Shown here: in pieces, positions 46,726 through 54,227 of the stretch
Layout of the letters: each line of letters starts with the position of its first letter
How positions within the stretch are numbered: position 1 is the stretch's first letter
Origin: an uncultured Schlesneria sp.
Lineage (GTDB): Bacteria > Planctomycetota > Planctomycetia > Planctomycetales > Planctomycetaceae
NCBI GenBank assembly: GCA_903904835.1
Contig: CAIVEI010000122.1
Span: 1-54,227, forward strand
Reading direction: 5' to 3'
Length of the DNA: 54,227 nucleotides
Position numbers and translations under genes: made by a program
The notes under the pieces: generated by a model
What the model was told of the DNA's origin: nothing
The model's database searches: none
Seen by the model: the letters and a program-made list of their open reading frames with translations, nothing else

Positions 46726-47717
46726 CGACCAAAATCACTGTTCTCGGCAATGGAGCCATGGCAACGGCTTGTGCGATACTGCTCGCCGAACACAACGACC
46801 AGCATGTTTCCATCTGGGCTCGTAACCCGACCCACGCCGAGCAGATTCAGCAGTCACGCGAAAACAAGCGATTATTACCCGGCGTTCCATTGCCGGAACG
46901 AATTTTCATCACGTCGGATATTGAACTGGCCTTGCGAGACTGCGAATACATCGTCGCAGCGATCCCGACTCAGTTCTTGCGAACAAGTTTGACCGAGATG
47001 CGGCCGTATTTGAACCGTAATCGTCCAATGATCAGCGTTATCAAAGGGATCGAGAACGAAACGTTCATGCGACCAAGCGAAATCATCACGGAAGTTCTGG
47101 GCAGCCGAGCGGTCGTCGCCGTCGGGGGACCAAGTCATGCTGAAGAGATATCGCGGCGCATGCCTGCAACCGTCGTGGCAGCGAGCGGAGATCTCGGTTT
47201 GGCACGGCAAGTCCAGCGAATGTTCAATACAGAACGTTTTCGGGTTTACACGAACCTCGATCTGATTGGCGTCGAATTAGCCGCCGCATTGAAAAACGTG
47301 ATCGCAATTGCAGCGGGGATTTCTGACGGTTTGGGATACGGTGATAACGCGAAGTCTTCGCTGATGACACGAGGACTGGTCGAAATGACCCGCTTTGGTC
47401 AACGATTTGGTGCCGAACCAGGGACGTTCACCGGTCTGGCCGGGATGGGCGATCTCATCACGACCTGCGTCAGCCCATATGGACGAAATCGCGGAGTCGG
47501 TGTCCGTCTCGGTAAAGGCGAAACATTAACGCAAATCCTGGCGAGTATGGATGCCGTCGCGGAAGGTGTTGCAACAGCCAAGAGCGTGTTTGATGTCAGC
47601 GAACAGGAAGGGATCGAAATGCCGATCACGACCGAAGTTTACCGCGTCCTGTACGAAAACCGCTCCGCCAGCGATGCGACTCGATCATTGATGCTTCGCC
47701 CCCTGCGGGCTGAATGA
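46722..47717 (+). CDS. gpsA: Glycerol-3-phosphate dehydrogenase [NAD(P)+]
   Basis: 331 residues. The Rossmann motif is ITVLGNGAMATACAILLAEH (GxGxxA at 9-14). Further GpsA blocks: IPTQFLRTSL, VIKGIENE, VAVGGPSHAEEISRRMPATV, and the catalytic Lys in ELAAALKNVIAIAAGISDGL. The C-terminal domain has GLAGMGDLITTCVSPYGRNR. It reduces DHAP to sn-glycerol-3-phosphate for phospholipid synthesis. The ATG overlaps the stop of the beta-helix gene (ATGA), an unexpected coupling of an outer-surface protein with lipid synthesis. Confidence 0.95.
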   Translation: MTTKITVLGNGAMATACAILLAEHNDQHVSIWARNPTHAEQIQQSRENKRLLPGVPLPERIFITSDIELALRDCEYIVAAIPTQFLRTSLTEMRPYLNRNRPMISVIKGIENETFMRPSEIITEVLGSRAVVAVGGPSHAEEISRRMPATVVAASGDLGLARQVQRMFNTERFRVYTNLDLIGVELAAALKNVIAIAAGISDGLGYGDNAKSSLMTRGLVEMTRFGQRFGAEPGTFTGLAGMGDLITTCVSPYGRNRGVGVRLGKGETLTQILASMDAVAEGVATAKSVFDVSEQEGIEMPITTEVYRVLYENRSASDATRSLMLRPLRAE

Positions 47718-47778
47718 CCTTCAGGTTAAGGCCTGCGTACGTTGCTAAGCCTATCCATCGCTTTGGACAGATTTCCGC

Positions 47779-47932
47779 TTTGAATTGTGTCTCGAATCGT
47801 TGACTCAACCGCATCATCCAGTCGATCAGCCGGAACATTTCCCGGATTGAATCAGACGTGATCGTAATCGCTCTCCTGCCCTTCCGACCTCGCAGGATCA
47901 CCACCATCAATCAGTTCGTTCTGTTGTTCCAA
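47779..47932 (-). pseudogene. Internally deleted copy of an Rpn-family gene
   Basis: The 5' part (47859-47932) matches the start of the Rpn gene at 49301 (about 30 codons, TTG start included) and is joined directly at about 47858 to a segment (47779-47858) matching its 3' part (EMFRLIDWMMRLSQRFE). About 570 bases in between are missing, and the fused frame stops after 26 codons. The downstream C-terminal repeat region is absent. Confidence 0.8.
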
Positions 47933-47945
47933 AGCAAGGTTCCTG

Positions 47946-48125
47946 ATGTTGAGAGATCGAATCCCGGAAATCATGGAACTCGTGATTCCTGAAGATGATC
48001 CGACAGAACCTTGTTATGAATCGGAAACGGTGCAGCTTCTTCGTGAAATCGAAGAACGGGCCATTCAGGGGGACGTGACCTGGTTGGCGCAGCACGGCAA
48101 AGTTTACGAGGCAATTGCTGCATAA
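47946..48125 (+). CDS. 59-residue conserved small protein
   Basis: Too short for many gene callers. ATG at 47946 is preceded by AAGG with six bases' spacing. The protein is acidic and helical: IPEDDPTEPCYESETVQLLR, EIEERAIQGDVTWLAQHGK and VYEAIAA at the end. The style (short, 'REIEERA.QGD..WL..HGKVYEA') recalls small planctomycete proteins often found near Rpn-type genes. It is divergent from the decayed Rpn copy at 47779-47932, with start codons 13 bases apart. A toxin-antitoxin type relationship is only a speculation. Confidence 0.65.
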   Translation: MLRDRIPEIMELVIPEDDPTEPCYESETVQLLREIEERAIQGDVTWLAQHGKVYEAIAA

Positions 48126-48335
48126 ATTTCGCCCGGACCACGCGGACGAGTCGCTTGACACCTTTTCCGCATCCCATTGTCACTTCAGGTTACGGGATCT
48201 GACACGCTGCCGGAGTTCCTGGCACAAATTGGACAATGCGGCGATGTCCTGTTGTCCCAACTCCTCAGCGGTGGGCGACGACAATTCCAGCACCTCTTTA
48301 AGGATTGTGATCTGACCAATCAATTCACCTTTCAG

Positions 48336-48395
48336 TTGGCCTTCCTGTCGGCCTTCCTGTCGGCCTTCTTCTCGGCCTTCTTCTCGGCCTTTCTG
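48336..48395. repeat. 12-bp tandem repeat, five units, inside the Rpn gene
   Basis: Units close to tcggccttcctg encode the EGRQ/EGRE-type repeats (minus strand GREEGREEGRQEGRQEGQ). Such repeats are normal in Rpn-family C-termini and are prone to copy-number change. Confidence 0.8.
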
Positions 48396-48479
48396 TAGAC
48401 CTTTCTGCATGCCTTCTTCGATCGCGAGGCGTTCAATGGATGTCACGTAGGGCATGTGCAATTCCTCTTCGTAAGCTTC

Positions 48480-48574
48480 TAGAGCGCATCAACTTTAAGT
48501 GTGGCGTCTCGCGAGCCAAAATCCACAGCGTCTAACCCACGTTTCAACGCGACACGTCCGTGCGACACGCACTA
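48480..48574. mobile_element. 93-bp MITE-like element with TA target duplication
   Basis: The element begins TA-GAGCGCATC and ends GACACGCAC-TA; the terminal 9-28 bases are imperfect inverted repeats (17 of 28 match). TA duplication is typical of IS630/Tc1-mariner-type elements. Its length minus one TA is 93, so it keeps frame, but it contains TAA and TGA in the Rpn frame. It has no coding capacity of its own and would need a transposase supplied elsewhere. Confidence 0.75.
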
Positions 48575-49301
48575 ATTCGATTTTGAACTGTTTCTCGAAT
48601 CGTTGACTCAAACGCATCATCCAGTCGATCAGCCGGAACATTTCCCGGATTGTATCAGACGAATGGCCTTGATTGTAAAGATTTCTCACCAATTGCATTT
48701 TAGCCCCGTAACGAGCCTCCGGATCGCCCGCCGTCCTGAGCGCCGCGATCTGTGCCCGTGAGACCTGGGTGATCAACGAAGAATCCTCCCGCCAATCGGA
48801 CTCCAGACGACTCACCAGTTTACAGAGCGGAAACAGCCGATCCGTTCGAAATCCGGCCAATTCGAACGTGTACCGATCAGGTAACCACTGCGGATCGAGA
48901 TCCGCAAGAATCGCCAGGGTCAAAACATCATGTCCCAGTTGCCATTTCAGTCCCGCGTTATACAGATCGAGCCGGACGGCAAAATCTTTTACATAGGTCG
49001 ATTGAATTTCAATGTGACAAAAAACTGTCTGCAGTCCCCCCTCCAGAAGGTGGACACGGACCAGAACGTCGACCTGGCTGTTTCGTCGCCCTTTGGTCCC
49101 CAGGATCTGGCCCAATTCTTTGTCGAGCCATTCCGGAGCGACATTCCAGTCGATCAGTGCGTGCAAGTCGGGAAAGCATTTCAAGATCACTTGCTGGAAG
49201 TGCGACCGCAGTGTCTCTTTCCAGGCACCATCGTAATCGCTCTCCTGCCCTTCCAACCTCGCAGGATCAGCACCATCAATCGGTTCGTTCTGTTGTTCCA
49301 A

Positions 49302-49695
49302 AGCAAGGTTCCTGATGTTGAGAGATCGAATCCCGGAAATCCCATCAAACGATTCACCGGACGGCTAACGCCTGACTCATTCTGACGCTGACCATTGTCA
49401 AGACGCAACATCGAGAGAAAGAGCGAACGCAGTGATTGTTGGTATGCCGGGCTGAGCAAAACCCCCTTGACTCTCGAGGGCGGAAGGTGCCCGGACCATG
49501 CCGACGAGTCGGCCAGCTTTTTTTCGCGCCTGCTGCTCATGAACTTCACTGTCGTTGAGCCTGAATTGTCAGAATATGACTGAGCCAACAAAAAGCCCGA
49601 TTCTCGTCTTTGACGCCAACGCAGCGGGGTATTATTAAAGACGGAAATCAGATTCAGTCATGACGTCTTATCGGTTCCTGAAACTTTTTTTATCC
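49302..49695. other. Intergenic with remnant of the 59-aa gene
   Basis: Bases 49302-49341 match the start of the small gene at 47946 (ATG at 49315), but the frame ends after 17 codons. The remaining 350 bases show no gene. A short motif, GCCCGGACCA.GC.GACGAGTCG, at about 49492 also occurs at about 48131. Confidence 0.55.
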
Positions 49696-50058
49696 TTACT
49701 TTGCCTTTTTCTTCACTGCCTCCCTCGGCACTGGCGTTTTACCGATCTCAGTCATCAGTTTGTCGAGTGTTTCGTCGTCGCAGGTGGCAATCGCCAGAAA
49801 TGCGTCAGGGCGTTCTATCGCCCTTCGTCGAATCGAATCAGGCACTTTTTCTGCCAACAGAAGCAACTCGTCTGTGTCGCCCTTTAGAACTTCGGCGAGT
49901 TTGCGGATCAGCTTTTCGCTGGGGTAATCACTGCGGTCGAGCTTGCCATTTTCAATCTTGCTCAAATAAGTAAAGTCGATGCCTGCCCTTGATGCCGCAT
50001 CCCGCTGCGTAAGCTCCTGTGCCGTGCGAAGTTCCCTGATTCGCTCACCGAGGGTCAT
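49696..50058 (-). CDS. XRE-family helix-turn-helix regulator
   Basis: 120 residues from ATG at 50058 (GGGAA upstream; a longer frame to 50238 runs through the divergent promoter region and is not favoured). HTH at about 16-38: LTQRDAASRAGIDFTYLSKI, with IENGKLDRSDYPSEKLIRKL following. The rest is helical with a basic tail (REAVKKKAK). It is divergent from the methyltransferase gene with a 136-base gap, suggesting that it controls the module, as in many restriction-modification and defence loci. Confidence 0.88.
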   Translation of the reverse strand: MTLGERIRELRTAQELTQRDAASRAGIDFTYLSKIENGKLDRSDYPSEKLIRKLAEVLKGDTDELLLLAEKVPDSIRRRAIERPDAFLAIATCDDETLDKLMTEIGKTPVPREAVKKKAK

Positions 50059-50194
50059 GTTGCGGTTCCCGCTTGCTGCTTTACCACTGAAATCGTAGGA
50101 TGGTTGCAGATTTACGTCAACACCGTGGTAGGTGCTTGACCAGAGAACGTGGACAGTTTCGCCCGCGCGAACAACCGATAGAATCAGCCAGACG

Positions 50195-51466
50195 ATGTTC
50201 ATCAACCCAAAAAGATCGAGGCTTTCGGCAACTCGCAAGGAGTCGTGGTTTGACTACTATGCGGGTTATTCGTCTGCCTTTGTACAAGATGTCCTCAGAA
50301 GCCTTCAAAATGTTCAAGGCCCACTACTCGATCCCTGGAACGGTAGCGGCACAACAACCACCGCTGCGCATGAGCATGGAATTGACTCCACTGGAATTGA
50401 CATTAACCCAGCGATGATCGTGGTTGCGAAGGCGAAGCTGCTGACACCTGGCATCGCAGAGAGCTTAGTTCCGTTGGCGAAAGATGTCGCAAAGAAGGCA
50501 CGCCGTTTGGAATTGCCTCAACTTGACGGCGAACCTCTCGAAGAATGGTTTAGTCCAGCAAGTGCTATGCGTCTGCGGGCATTTGCAGAAGCGATCTGCA
50601 CCTTGACAACGCCGGTCACAGCATCTCGGACACTTTATCAATCCGATTCCATTGCTCATGTATCGGACCTCACTGCATTCCTTTTGGTCGCTCTTTTCCG
50701 AACAACTCGGTCCTTCATGGCACGTTTCCAGGCAAGTAATCCCACTTGGATGAAGTCGCCAGAATTGTCTTCCAACCGCTTGCGAACATCGCTTGACACA
50801 ATTATTCACAGTTTCATTCAGCACGTTAGTTCGATGACCGACGGAATCGTGCCGGTTACGGCACGGGCAAATACAAGAATTATACTTGCGGCTTCAAGCA
50901 ACCTTCCTTTGGGAAACGAAACCGCAGGAGCCGTTATTGCTTCGCCGCCTTACTGCACACGAATCGACTACGCCGTGGCTACAAAGCCCGAACTGGCGAT
51001 CCTCGGCTGTCCGCTCGGCAATGAGTTCTCTGAACTTCGTCGCAAGATGATTGGTGGCCCAGTTGTCTCAGCAGGTGATTTAGCGCCGCAAGACGAATGG
51101 GGACGGAATTGCTTGACACTTCTCGATTCCATCAAATCGCATCACACAAAGGGATCAGCCAACTACTATTACAAGATTTTTGCACAGTATTATCATTCGC
51201 TGTATTCATCGCTGTGCGAACTGAACCGAGTTGCAATGCCCAAAGCGGATTGCGTCTTGGTTGTGCAAGACTCGTACTACAAGGACATCCATGTAGATGT
51301 CTCTGCGCACATATCCGACATGGCTGCCAACCTTGGCTGGGGCCTCATTCATCGAACCGACCATGAAACATCATTGTTGATGGCTCGAATGAACCCAAAG
51401 GCTCAGAAATATCGCCCCAGTACGGGAGCGACTGAGAGTGTACTCTGGTTTAGGAAGGCTGCGTAA
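50195..51466 (+). CDS. Site-specific DNA methyltransferase (N4/N6, beta-type order) of the defence-like cluster
   Basis: 423 residues from ATG at 50195; an ATG at 50132 would add 21 residues lacking conservation. SAM-binding motif I is LDPWNGSGTTTTAAHEHG (about 45-62) and the catalytic motif IV is IASPPYCTRIDY (about 248-259); motif I precedes motif IV with a target-recognition-like region of about 180 residues between them. N-terminal WFDYYAGYSSAFVQDVL is typical of methyltransferases found with DUF262-type proteins. It would modify adenine or cytosine amino groups; the target sequence is unknown. Confidence 0.85.
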   Translation: MFINPKRSRLSATRKESWFDYYAGYSSAFVQDVLRSLQNVQGPLLDPWNGSGTTTTAAHEHGIDSTGIDINPAMIVVAKAKLLTPGIAESLVPLAKDVAKKARRLELPQLDGEPLEEWFSPASAMRLRAFAEAICTLTTPVTASRTLYQSDSIAHVSDLTAFLLVALFRTTRSFMARFQASNPTWMKSPELSSNRLRTSLDTIIHSFIQHVSSMTDGIVPVTARANTRIILAASSNLPLGNETAGAVIASPPYCTRIDYAVATKPELAILGCPLGNEFSELRRKMIGGPVVSAGDLAPQDEWGRNCLTLLDSIKSHHTKGSANYYYKIFAQYYHSLYSSLCELNRVAMPKADCVLVVQDSYYKDIHVDVSAHISDMAANLGWGLIHRTDHETSLLMARMNPKAQKYRPSTGATESVLWFRKAA

Positions 51467-51477
51467 GGGAAATCGCT

Positions 51478-52614
51478 ATGTCTACCGCCGATCCTGTTGC
51501 ACTGATTGCTGCCGCTGACGAGCAAGTTGCGAAGGTGCGCACGCAAGGGAAGGATTATTCCTTCAATGAACTGCTCAGTATGCACGACGAAGGCGAACTC
51601 GTCATCAACCCGGAGTATCAGCGGCTCTTTAGATGGCCCGAAGAAAAGGAATCTCGATTCATCGAGTCCTTAATACTAGAATTGCCGCTACCACCGATCT
51701 TCGTCATTGAGGTGGAAGGTGGAAAGTACGAACTCATTGATGGACTGCAACGCATTTCTTCTTATTTTCATTACCGAGGAAAGCTTGCCGCTCCTCATCG
51801 AGAGATTAAGGTTGGGGACTATTTGCGTTTGGCCGACTGCGACATTGTTGACGCATTAAACGGCCACACATACGACGAGCTTCCCGAAGCGCTCCGAATC
51901 AAGCTCAAACGCCACTCTGTACGGGTTGAAATTATTCGTAAAGAGAGCGACAAACGGCTTCGCTACCACATGTTCAAACGACTCAATACCGGGGGCGCAC
52001 TTCTTAGCGAGCAGGAAATCCGAAACTGCACAATTCGGCTGCTTGACAACAGGTTCAATCAATTCATTATTGACTGTAGCCAAGACGAAAACTTCTTGGA
52101 GTGTATCTCCAGCGTCGGCTCAGAGCAGATCGACAAGAAATTCGATCAAGAGCTTGTGCTTCGATTCTTTGCATTCAAAAACGGGTCTGACAAATATACA
52201 CACGAGATCGGGTCTTTTCTTACGGAATACATGGAAGGCGTGACGGACACAATGAAAGGCATTCCGTTCGATTACGAAGCAGAGCGCAAGGCATTTCAAA
52301 AAACATTTCGTGTTCTTCGTGGGTGTCTTGGCAATGAATCGTTCTACATGGTTGTAAGACGGAGTTCTGGGACGCAATCAAAGTATCCCTTCAGCGTTCT
52401 CCACTACGAAGCGTTTACGCTTGGTGTGCAGTCGCACCTTGATGGCATCAATCCAGACGATGCGGTTCAGATGGAGAAGGTGAAGTCGGCTGCATCTGCC
52501 ATCAAGAATGACGAGGAATTCATTCGCCTGACAACTGGCGGCGGGAAAAACACGAAAGGCTCACTCGCCAAACGGGTGCAGTTCGTTTCCGAACGCATTG
52601 GAAAAGCAATATGA
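51478..52614 (+). CDS. DUF262-domain protein without HNH (DUF1524) tail
   Basis: 378 residues. The DUF262 signature is INPEYQRLFRWPEEKESRFI (43-62), followed by LPPIFVIEVEGGKYELIDGL with the DGLQR block (88-92). The rest has HMFKRLNTGGALLSEQEIRN (about 164-183), also typical. In GmrSD-like enzymes the DUF262 domain couples nucleotide hydrolysis to a DUF1524 HNH nuclease; that nuclease part is not seen here and the length (378) leaves no room for it. Its stop overlaps the HEPN gene start (ATGA), so the two are co-produced. Confidence 0.88.
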   Translation: MSTADPVALIAAADEQVAKVRTQGKDYSFNELLSMHDEGELVINPEYQRLFRWPEEKESRFIESLILELPLPPIFVIEVEGGKYELIDGLQRISSYFHYRGKLAAPHREIKVGDYLRLADCDIVDALNGHTYDELPEALRIKLKRHSVRVEIIRKESDKRLRYHMFKRLNTGGALLSEQEIRNCTIRLLDNRFNQFIIDCSQDENFLECISSVGSEQIDKKFDQELVLRFFAFKNGSDKYTHEIGSFLTEYMEGVTDTMKGIPFDYEAERKAFQKTFRVLRGCLGNESFYMVVRRSSGTQSKYPFSVLHYEAFTLGVQSHLDGINPDDAVQMEKVKSAASAIKNDEEFIRLTTGGGKNTKGSLAKRVQFVSERIGKAI

Positions 52615-53294
52615 ACCTCGCCGATATTCGAGCGGAGTTGGAGGATGAGTTGCGATGGCGAACAGAAGAACTCCGCTTTTTCAAGAATCAGTTAACCGAT
52701 TTCCGCAACGACGACGAGCGAAAGCGATTTCGCCGTGCGTTGGTCGTCATGCTGTACTCCCATTTTGAAGGATTCTGGAAGGCTGCGTTTTCGATCTACG
52801 TGAAGGCGTTAAACGCTGAGTCTATCCTATGCAAAGATGCAGTTCACAGTCTCGTTGCGGCCACACATTTTGATTTGCTTGCAAGCCTTGCGAGTCAGAA
52901 AAAGGCGACGTTCTTGAACTGGACTCCACCGGATGATCCTGGCCTTCACATGCTTCATCGTCAAGTCGAGTTCTTGGCACGACTTTCCGATATTGGTGCG
53001 ACAAAATTGGACATCCCAGAGAAAGTGGTGGACCCCGAATCGAATTTGAAGCCCGATGTAATTCGGAAGAACCTATTTCGCTTGGGAATCCCGCATGACC
53101 TGTTTCAGTCACACGAAGGAACTGTCCATAAGCTTCTAAACAAAAGAAATAATGTAGCGCATGGGGCCACTAGGCTAGGTGTGGAAGAGGACGAATTCAA
53201 TGAGCTTGAACGAGCAGTAATGGGCATCATGGAAGATATTGTGAAGCTACTGTTCGACTGGTTGCGGACACGGAAATACCTCAAATCTGCGTGA
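52611..53294 (+). CDS. HEPN-domain protein (MAE_28990-like) with RX4H motif
   Basis: 227 residues. N-terminal IRAELEDELRWRTEELRFFK, then VVMLYSHFEGFWKAAFSIYV (about 45-64), a MAE_28990/MAE_18760-type HEPN feature. Near the C-terminus KRNNVAHGA holds Arg179 and His184, the RX4H motif of HEPN ribonucleases. It is coupled to the DUF262 gene by ATGA. The pair suggests sensing by DUF262 and RNA cleavage by HEPN, an abortive type of defence; this is inference. Confidence 0.85.
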   Translation: MNLADIRAELEDELRWRTEELRFFKNQLTDFRNDDERKRFRRALVVMLYSHFEGFWKAAFSIYVKALNAESILCKDAVHSLVAATHFDLLASLASQKKATFLNWTPPDDPGLHMLHRQVEFLARLSDIGATKLDIPEKVVDPESNLKPDVIRKNLFRLGIPHDLFQSHEGTVHKLLNKRNNVAHGATRLGVEEDEFNELERAVMGIMEDIVKLLFDWLRTRKYLKSA

Positions 53295-53330
53295 ACAGTT
53301 TGGCGAAACCAATCCGCAAGAGCAGGACTC

Positions 53331-53396
53331 ATGACCCCGGAACAGAAATCCCGCCAGCAGATCGTTCGAAGAAAGGAGATAAGTCCAAAAAATTAG
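53331..53396 (+). pseudogene. Possible 5' remnant of a type I restriction R subunit (hsdR)
   Basis: ATG at 53331 opens a frame reading MTPEQKSRQQIVRRKEISP, then a stop after 21 codons. The start resembles the common HsdR opening MTPEQKARQ.I, after which similarity is lost. It lies 37 bases past the HEPN gene. A truncated remnant is the best reading, though a match of about ten residues can be chance. Confidence 0.35.
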
Positions 53397-53509
53397 GATT
53401 TGCTATCGTCGATTGTCTTATTTGGGCGGCCTCGGGGGCGAAATGTGGATTCGAGTCCCAGTTGTTTGGCGGTTGCCTCTTGCCATGACTCCGAGCCGAA
53501 GGGTCGGCC

Positions 53510-54052
53510 TCAGACGATAGGGGCTTGCACGGCTTCCTGTTCATTTTTTGCCAAGGCTCGGTTCACTCGCGTGACCCAGTCGTTAGGTCGCGGGATTGGC
53601 CATGGGCATAAAATCGGTTTCTCGTGGTGTTCTGTGAGAAGCAACCAACGCCAAAGGCTGTTCCACGTCCAATCCTCGGCCCGTTCGACCATTGTCCGTC
53701 GCACAGCGTTCCGTTCGACATAAGGCAAAACCGTATCGAGATGATCATCTTCCTCGATGGGAAATGATTTGTAGGTTCCCTGATTCAGGTGGCCTGTTCC
53801 AACGGTATGATGATGCAAGTGCCAGCGACGCACATGCGTTGTTGTCAACGATTGTATGAAACGCCCCAGGTCGCCATCCTTCAGCGGCCACAGGACCAGA
53901 TGCCAGTGATTCGGCATGAGGCAATAGCTCAGAATGCGCACAAAGACTTCGGATTGAGTTTCTGCCAGAACTTTTTCGAACGCGGCATCGTCAGCGTCAT
54001 TCTCGAAAATCCGATCCCGGGCATTTCCACGGTTGAGTATGTGAAAGATCAT
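53510..54052 (-). CDS. REP-associated tyrosine transposase (RAYT, Y1_Tnp family), 5' frameshift suspected
   Basis: 180 residues from ATG at 54052. Markers: FHILNRGNARDRIF at the N-terminus, the HUH motif MPNHWHLVL (46-54) and PYVERNAVRRTMV near 110-122 with the candidate catalytic Tyr111. Upstream, an ATG at 54087 opens MPRTARQAPG, the usual beginning of this family, but a run of seven G (54054-54060) puts it out of frame with the rest. Such transposases mobilise or spread REP-type palindromes. It is a candidate source for the palindromic repeats in this window; no direct evidence. Confidence 0.87.
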   Translation of the reverse strand: MIFHILNRGNARDRIFENDADDAAFEKVLAETQSEVFVRILSYCLMPNHWHLVLWPLKDGDLGRFIQSLTTTHVRRWHLHHHTVGTGHLNQGTYKSFPIEEDDHLDTVLPYVERNAVRRTMVERAEDWTWNSLWRWLLLTEHHEKPILCPWPIPRPNDWVTRVNRALAKNEQEAVQAPIV

Positions 54053-54191
54053 TCCCCCCCTGGCGCCTGGCGTGCTGTTCTTGGCATATCCCCTGGTAAG
54101 TGGTTCTTGAAACCATAAATCTAAAAAATTTGCTTCCTCTGCTTTTGTGGGAAATGTTTGAACAACGTTTCTCTTTAGAAAGGCAGAGAAG

Positions 54192-54227
54192 ATGACTACA
54201 AAAGTTGAAATCGGAAAAAAGCGTACA
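54192..54227 (+). CDS. Start of a gene cut by the window edge
   Basis: ATG at 54192, preceded by AGAGAAG, opens 12 codons (TTKVEIGKKRT) reaching the edge. Too short to identify. Confidence 0.3.
   Translation, partial: MTTKVEIGKKRT

Larger units (their letters stand above)
48180..49301 (-). pseudogene. Rpn-family PD-(D/E)XK recombination-promoting nuclease/transposase-like gene, interrupted by a MITE
   Basis: The 5' part (48495-49301, TTG start, 268 codons) has family blocks FPDLHALIDWNVAPEWLDKE, NSQVDVLVRVHLLEG and FCHIEIQS (the E.Q nuclease core) followed by EARYGAKMQLVRNLYNQGHS and EMFRLIDWMMRLSQRF. It ends early at TAA 48495-48497 inside a 93-bp insert. The same frame resumes as AYEEELHMPYVTSIERLAIE and a Gly/Glu repeat tail (48180-48461). 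Removing the insert (48480-48572 or equivalent) joins FKIEL to EAYEEEL in frame. Function in the family: recombination-promoting DNA nuclease. Confidence 0.87.

Noticed and set aside
47626-47910. Minus-strand 94-residue ORF as a gene
   Set aside because: It reads through the fusion point of the deleted Rpn copy in a mixed frame and into gpsA antisense, so it is not a real protein.
48131-49515. Shared 23-base motif GCCCGGACCA.GC.GACGAGTCG near both Rpn copies as an attachment site
   Set aside because: Short, imperfect and not at clear element boundaries; it is kept only as a note.
53400-53490. tRNA-like T-arm text (GGATTCGAGTCCC)
   Set aside because: The stem of the supposed T-arm has a mismatch and no matching acceptor, D- or anticodon arm was found, so it is not a tRNA.

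Overview
The window looks like a chromosomal segment of a planctomycete (phylum Planctomycetota, probably Planctomycetaceae-like; the taxonomy is inference). Evidence: a complete planctomycete/verrucomicrobia (PVM)-type bacterial microcompartment operon, an exported protein with the planctomycete-style 'LESRQMLT' N-terminal motif, LRR and SPFH proteins of planctomycete character, and many lineage-type membrane proteins of unknown function. Gene density is moderate and both strands are used.

Layout. 1-2734: six tandem, nearly overlapping paralogous genes (minus strand) for small two-helix membrane proteins, the sixth cut by the window edge. 2877-6835: an exported leucine-rich-repeat protein and a large membrane protein (plus). 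6826-17984: a minus-strand operon running from a DeoR-type regulator through PduL phosphotransacylase, two BMC-H shell proteins, acetate kinase, a BMC-P pentamer, a DUF2721 membrane protein, CoA-acylating aldehyde dehydrogenase, a second BMC-P, a protein of unknown function with an encapsulation-type peptide, a third BMC-P, class II aldolase, a DUF4058-like protein and lactate/malate dehydrogenase, followed closely by an App1-type phosphatase. From knowledge of the PVM compartment, the aldolase cleaves fuculose/rhamnulose phosphate to lactaldehyde plus DHAP; lactaldehyde is oxidised to an acyl-CoA, PduL and acetate kinase recover ATP, and the dehydrogenase recycles NAD. Four proteins carry the same short amphipathic helix that targets cargo to the shell.

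18357-35109: purN, membrane/exported unknowns, a GT4 glycosyltransferase, leuB, an SPFH/band-7 pair with a small membrane protein, a MoxR-type ATPase, a TMEM175-type channel with an ornithine-cyclodeaminase-family gene, and the sigma-70 factor gene with a strong Shine-Dalgarno sequence and a textbook terminator. 35172-47717: small membrane proteins, ogt, a class I/II aminotransferase, an exported exordium-like/FN3 protein, an alkaline-phosphatase-superfamily enzyme, a very large exported protein with an inverse-autotransporter-like beta-barrel and beta-helix passenger, and gpsA translationally coupled to it.

47718-54227: an accessory region. Two copies of a divergent pair (Rpn/PD-(D/E)XK-family gene and a 59-aa protein) have decayed in complementary ways; one Rpn copy is interrupted by a 93-bp TA-flanked MITE whose removal restores the reading frame exactly. 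Next comes a compact cluster of XRE regulator, DNA methyltransferase, DUF262 protein and HEPN (RX4H) protein, a likely defence module, followed by a possible HsdR 5' remnant and a frameshifted REP-associated tyrosine transposase. Several palindromic dispersed elements sit just 3' of genes (22223-22364, 24333-24436, 42836-42938). No rRNA, CRISPR array or convincing tRNA was seen.
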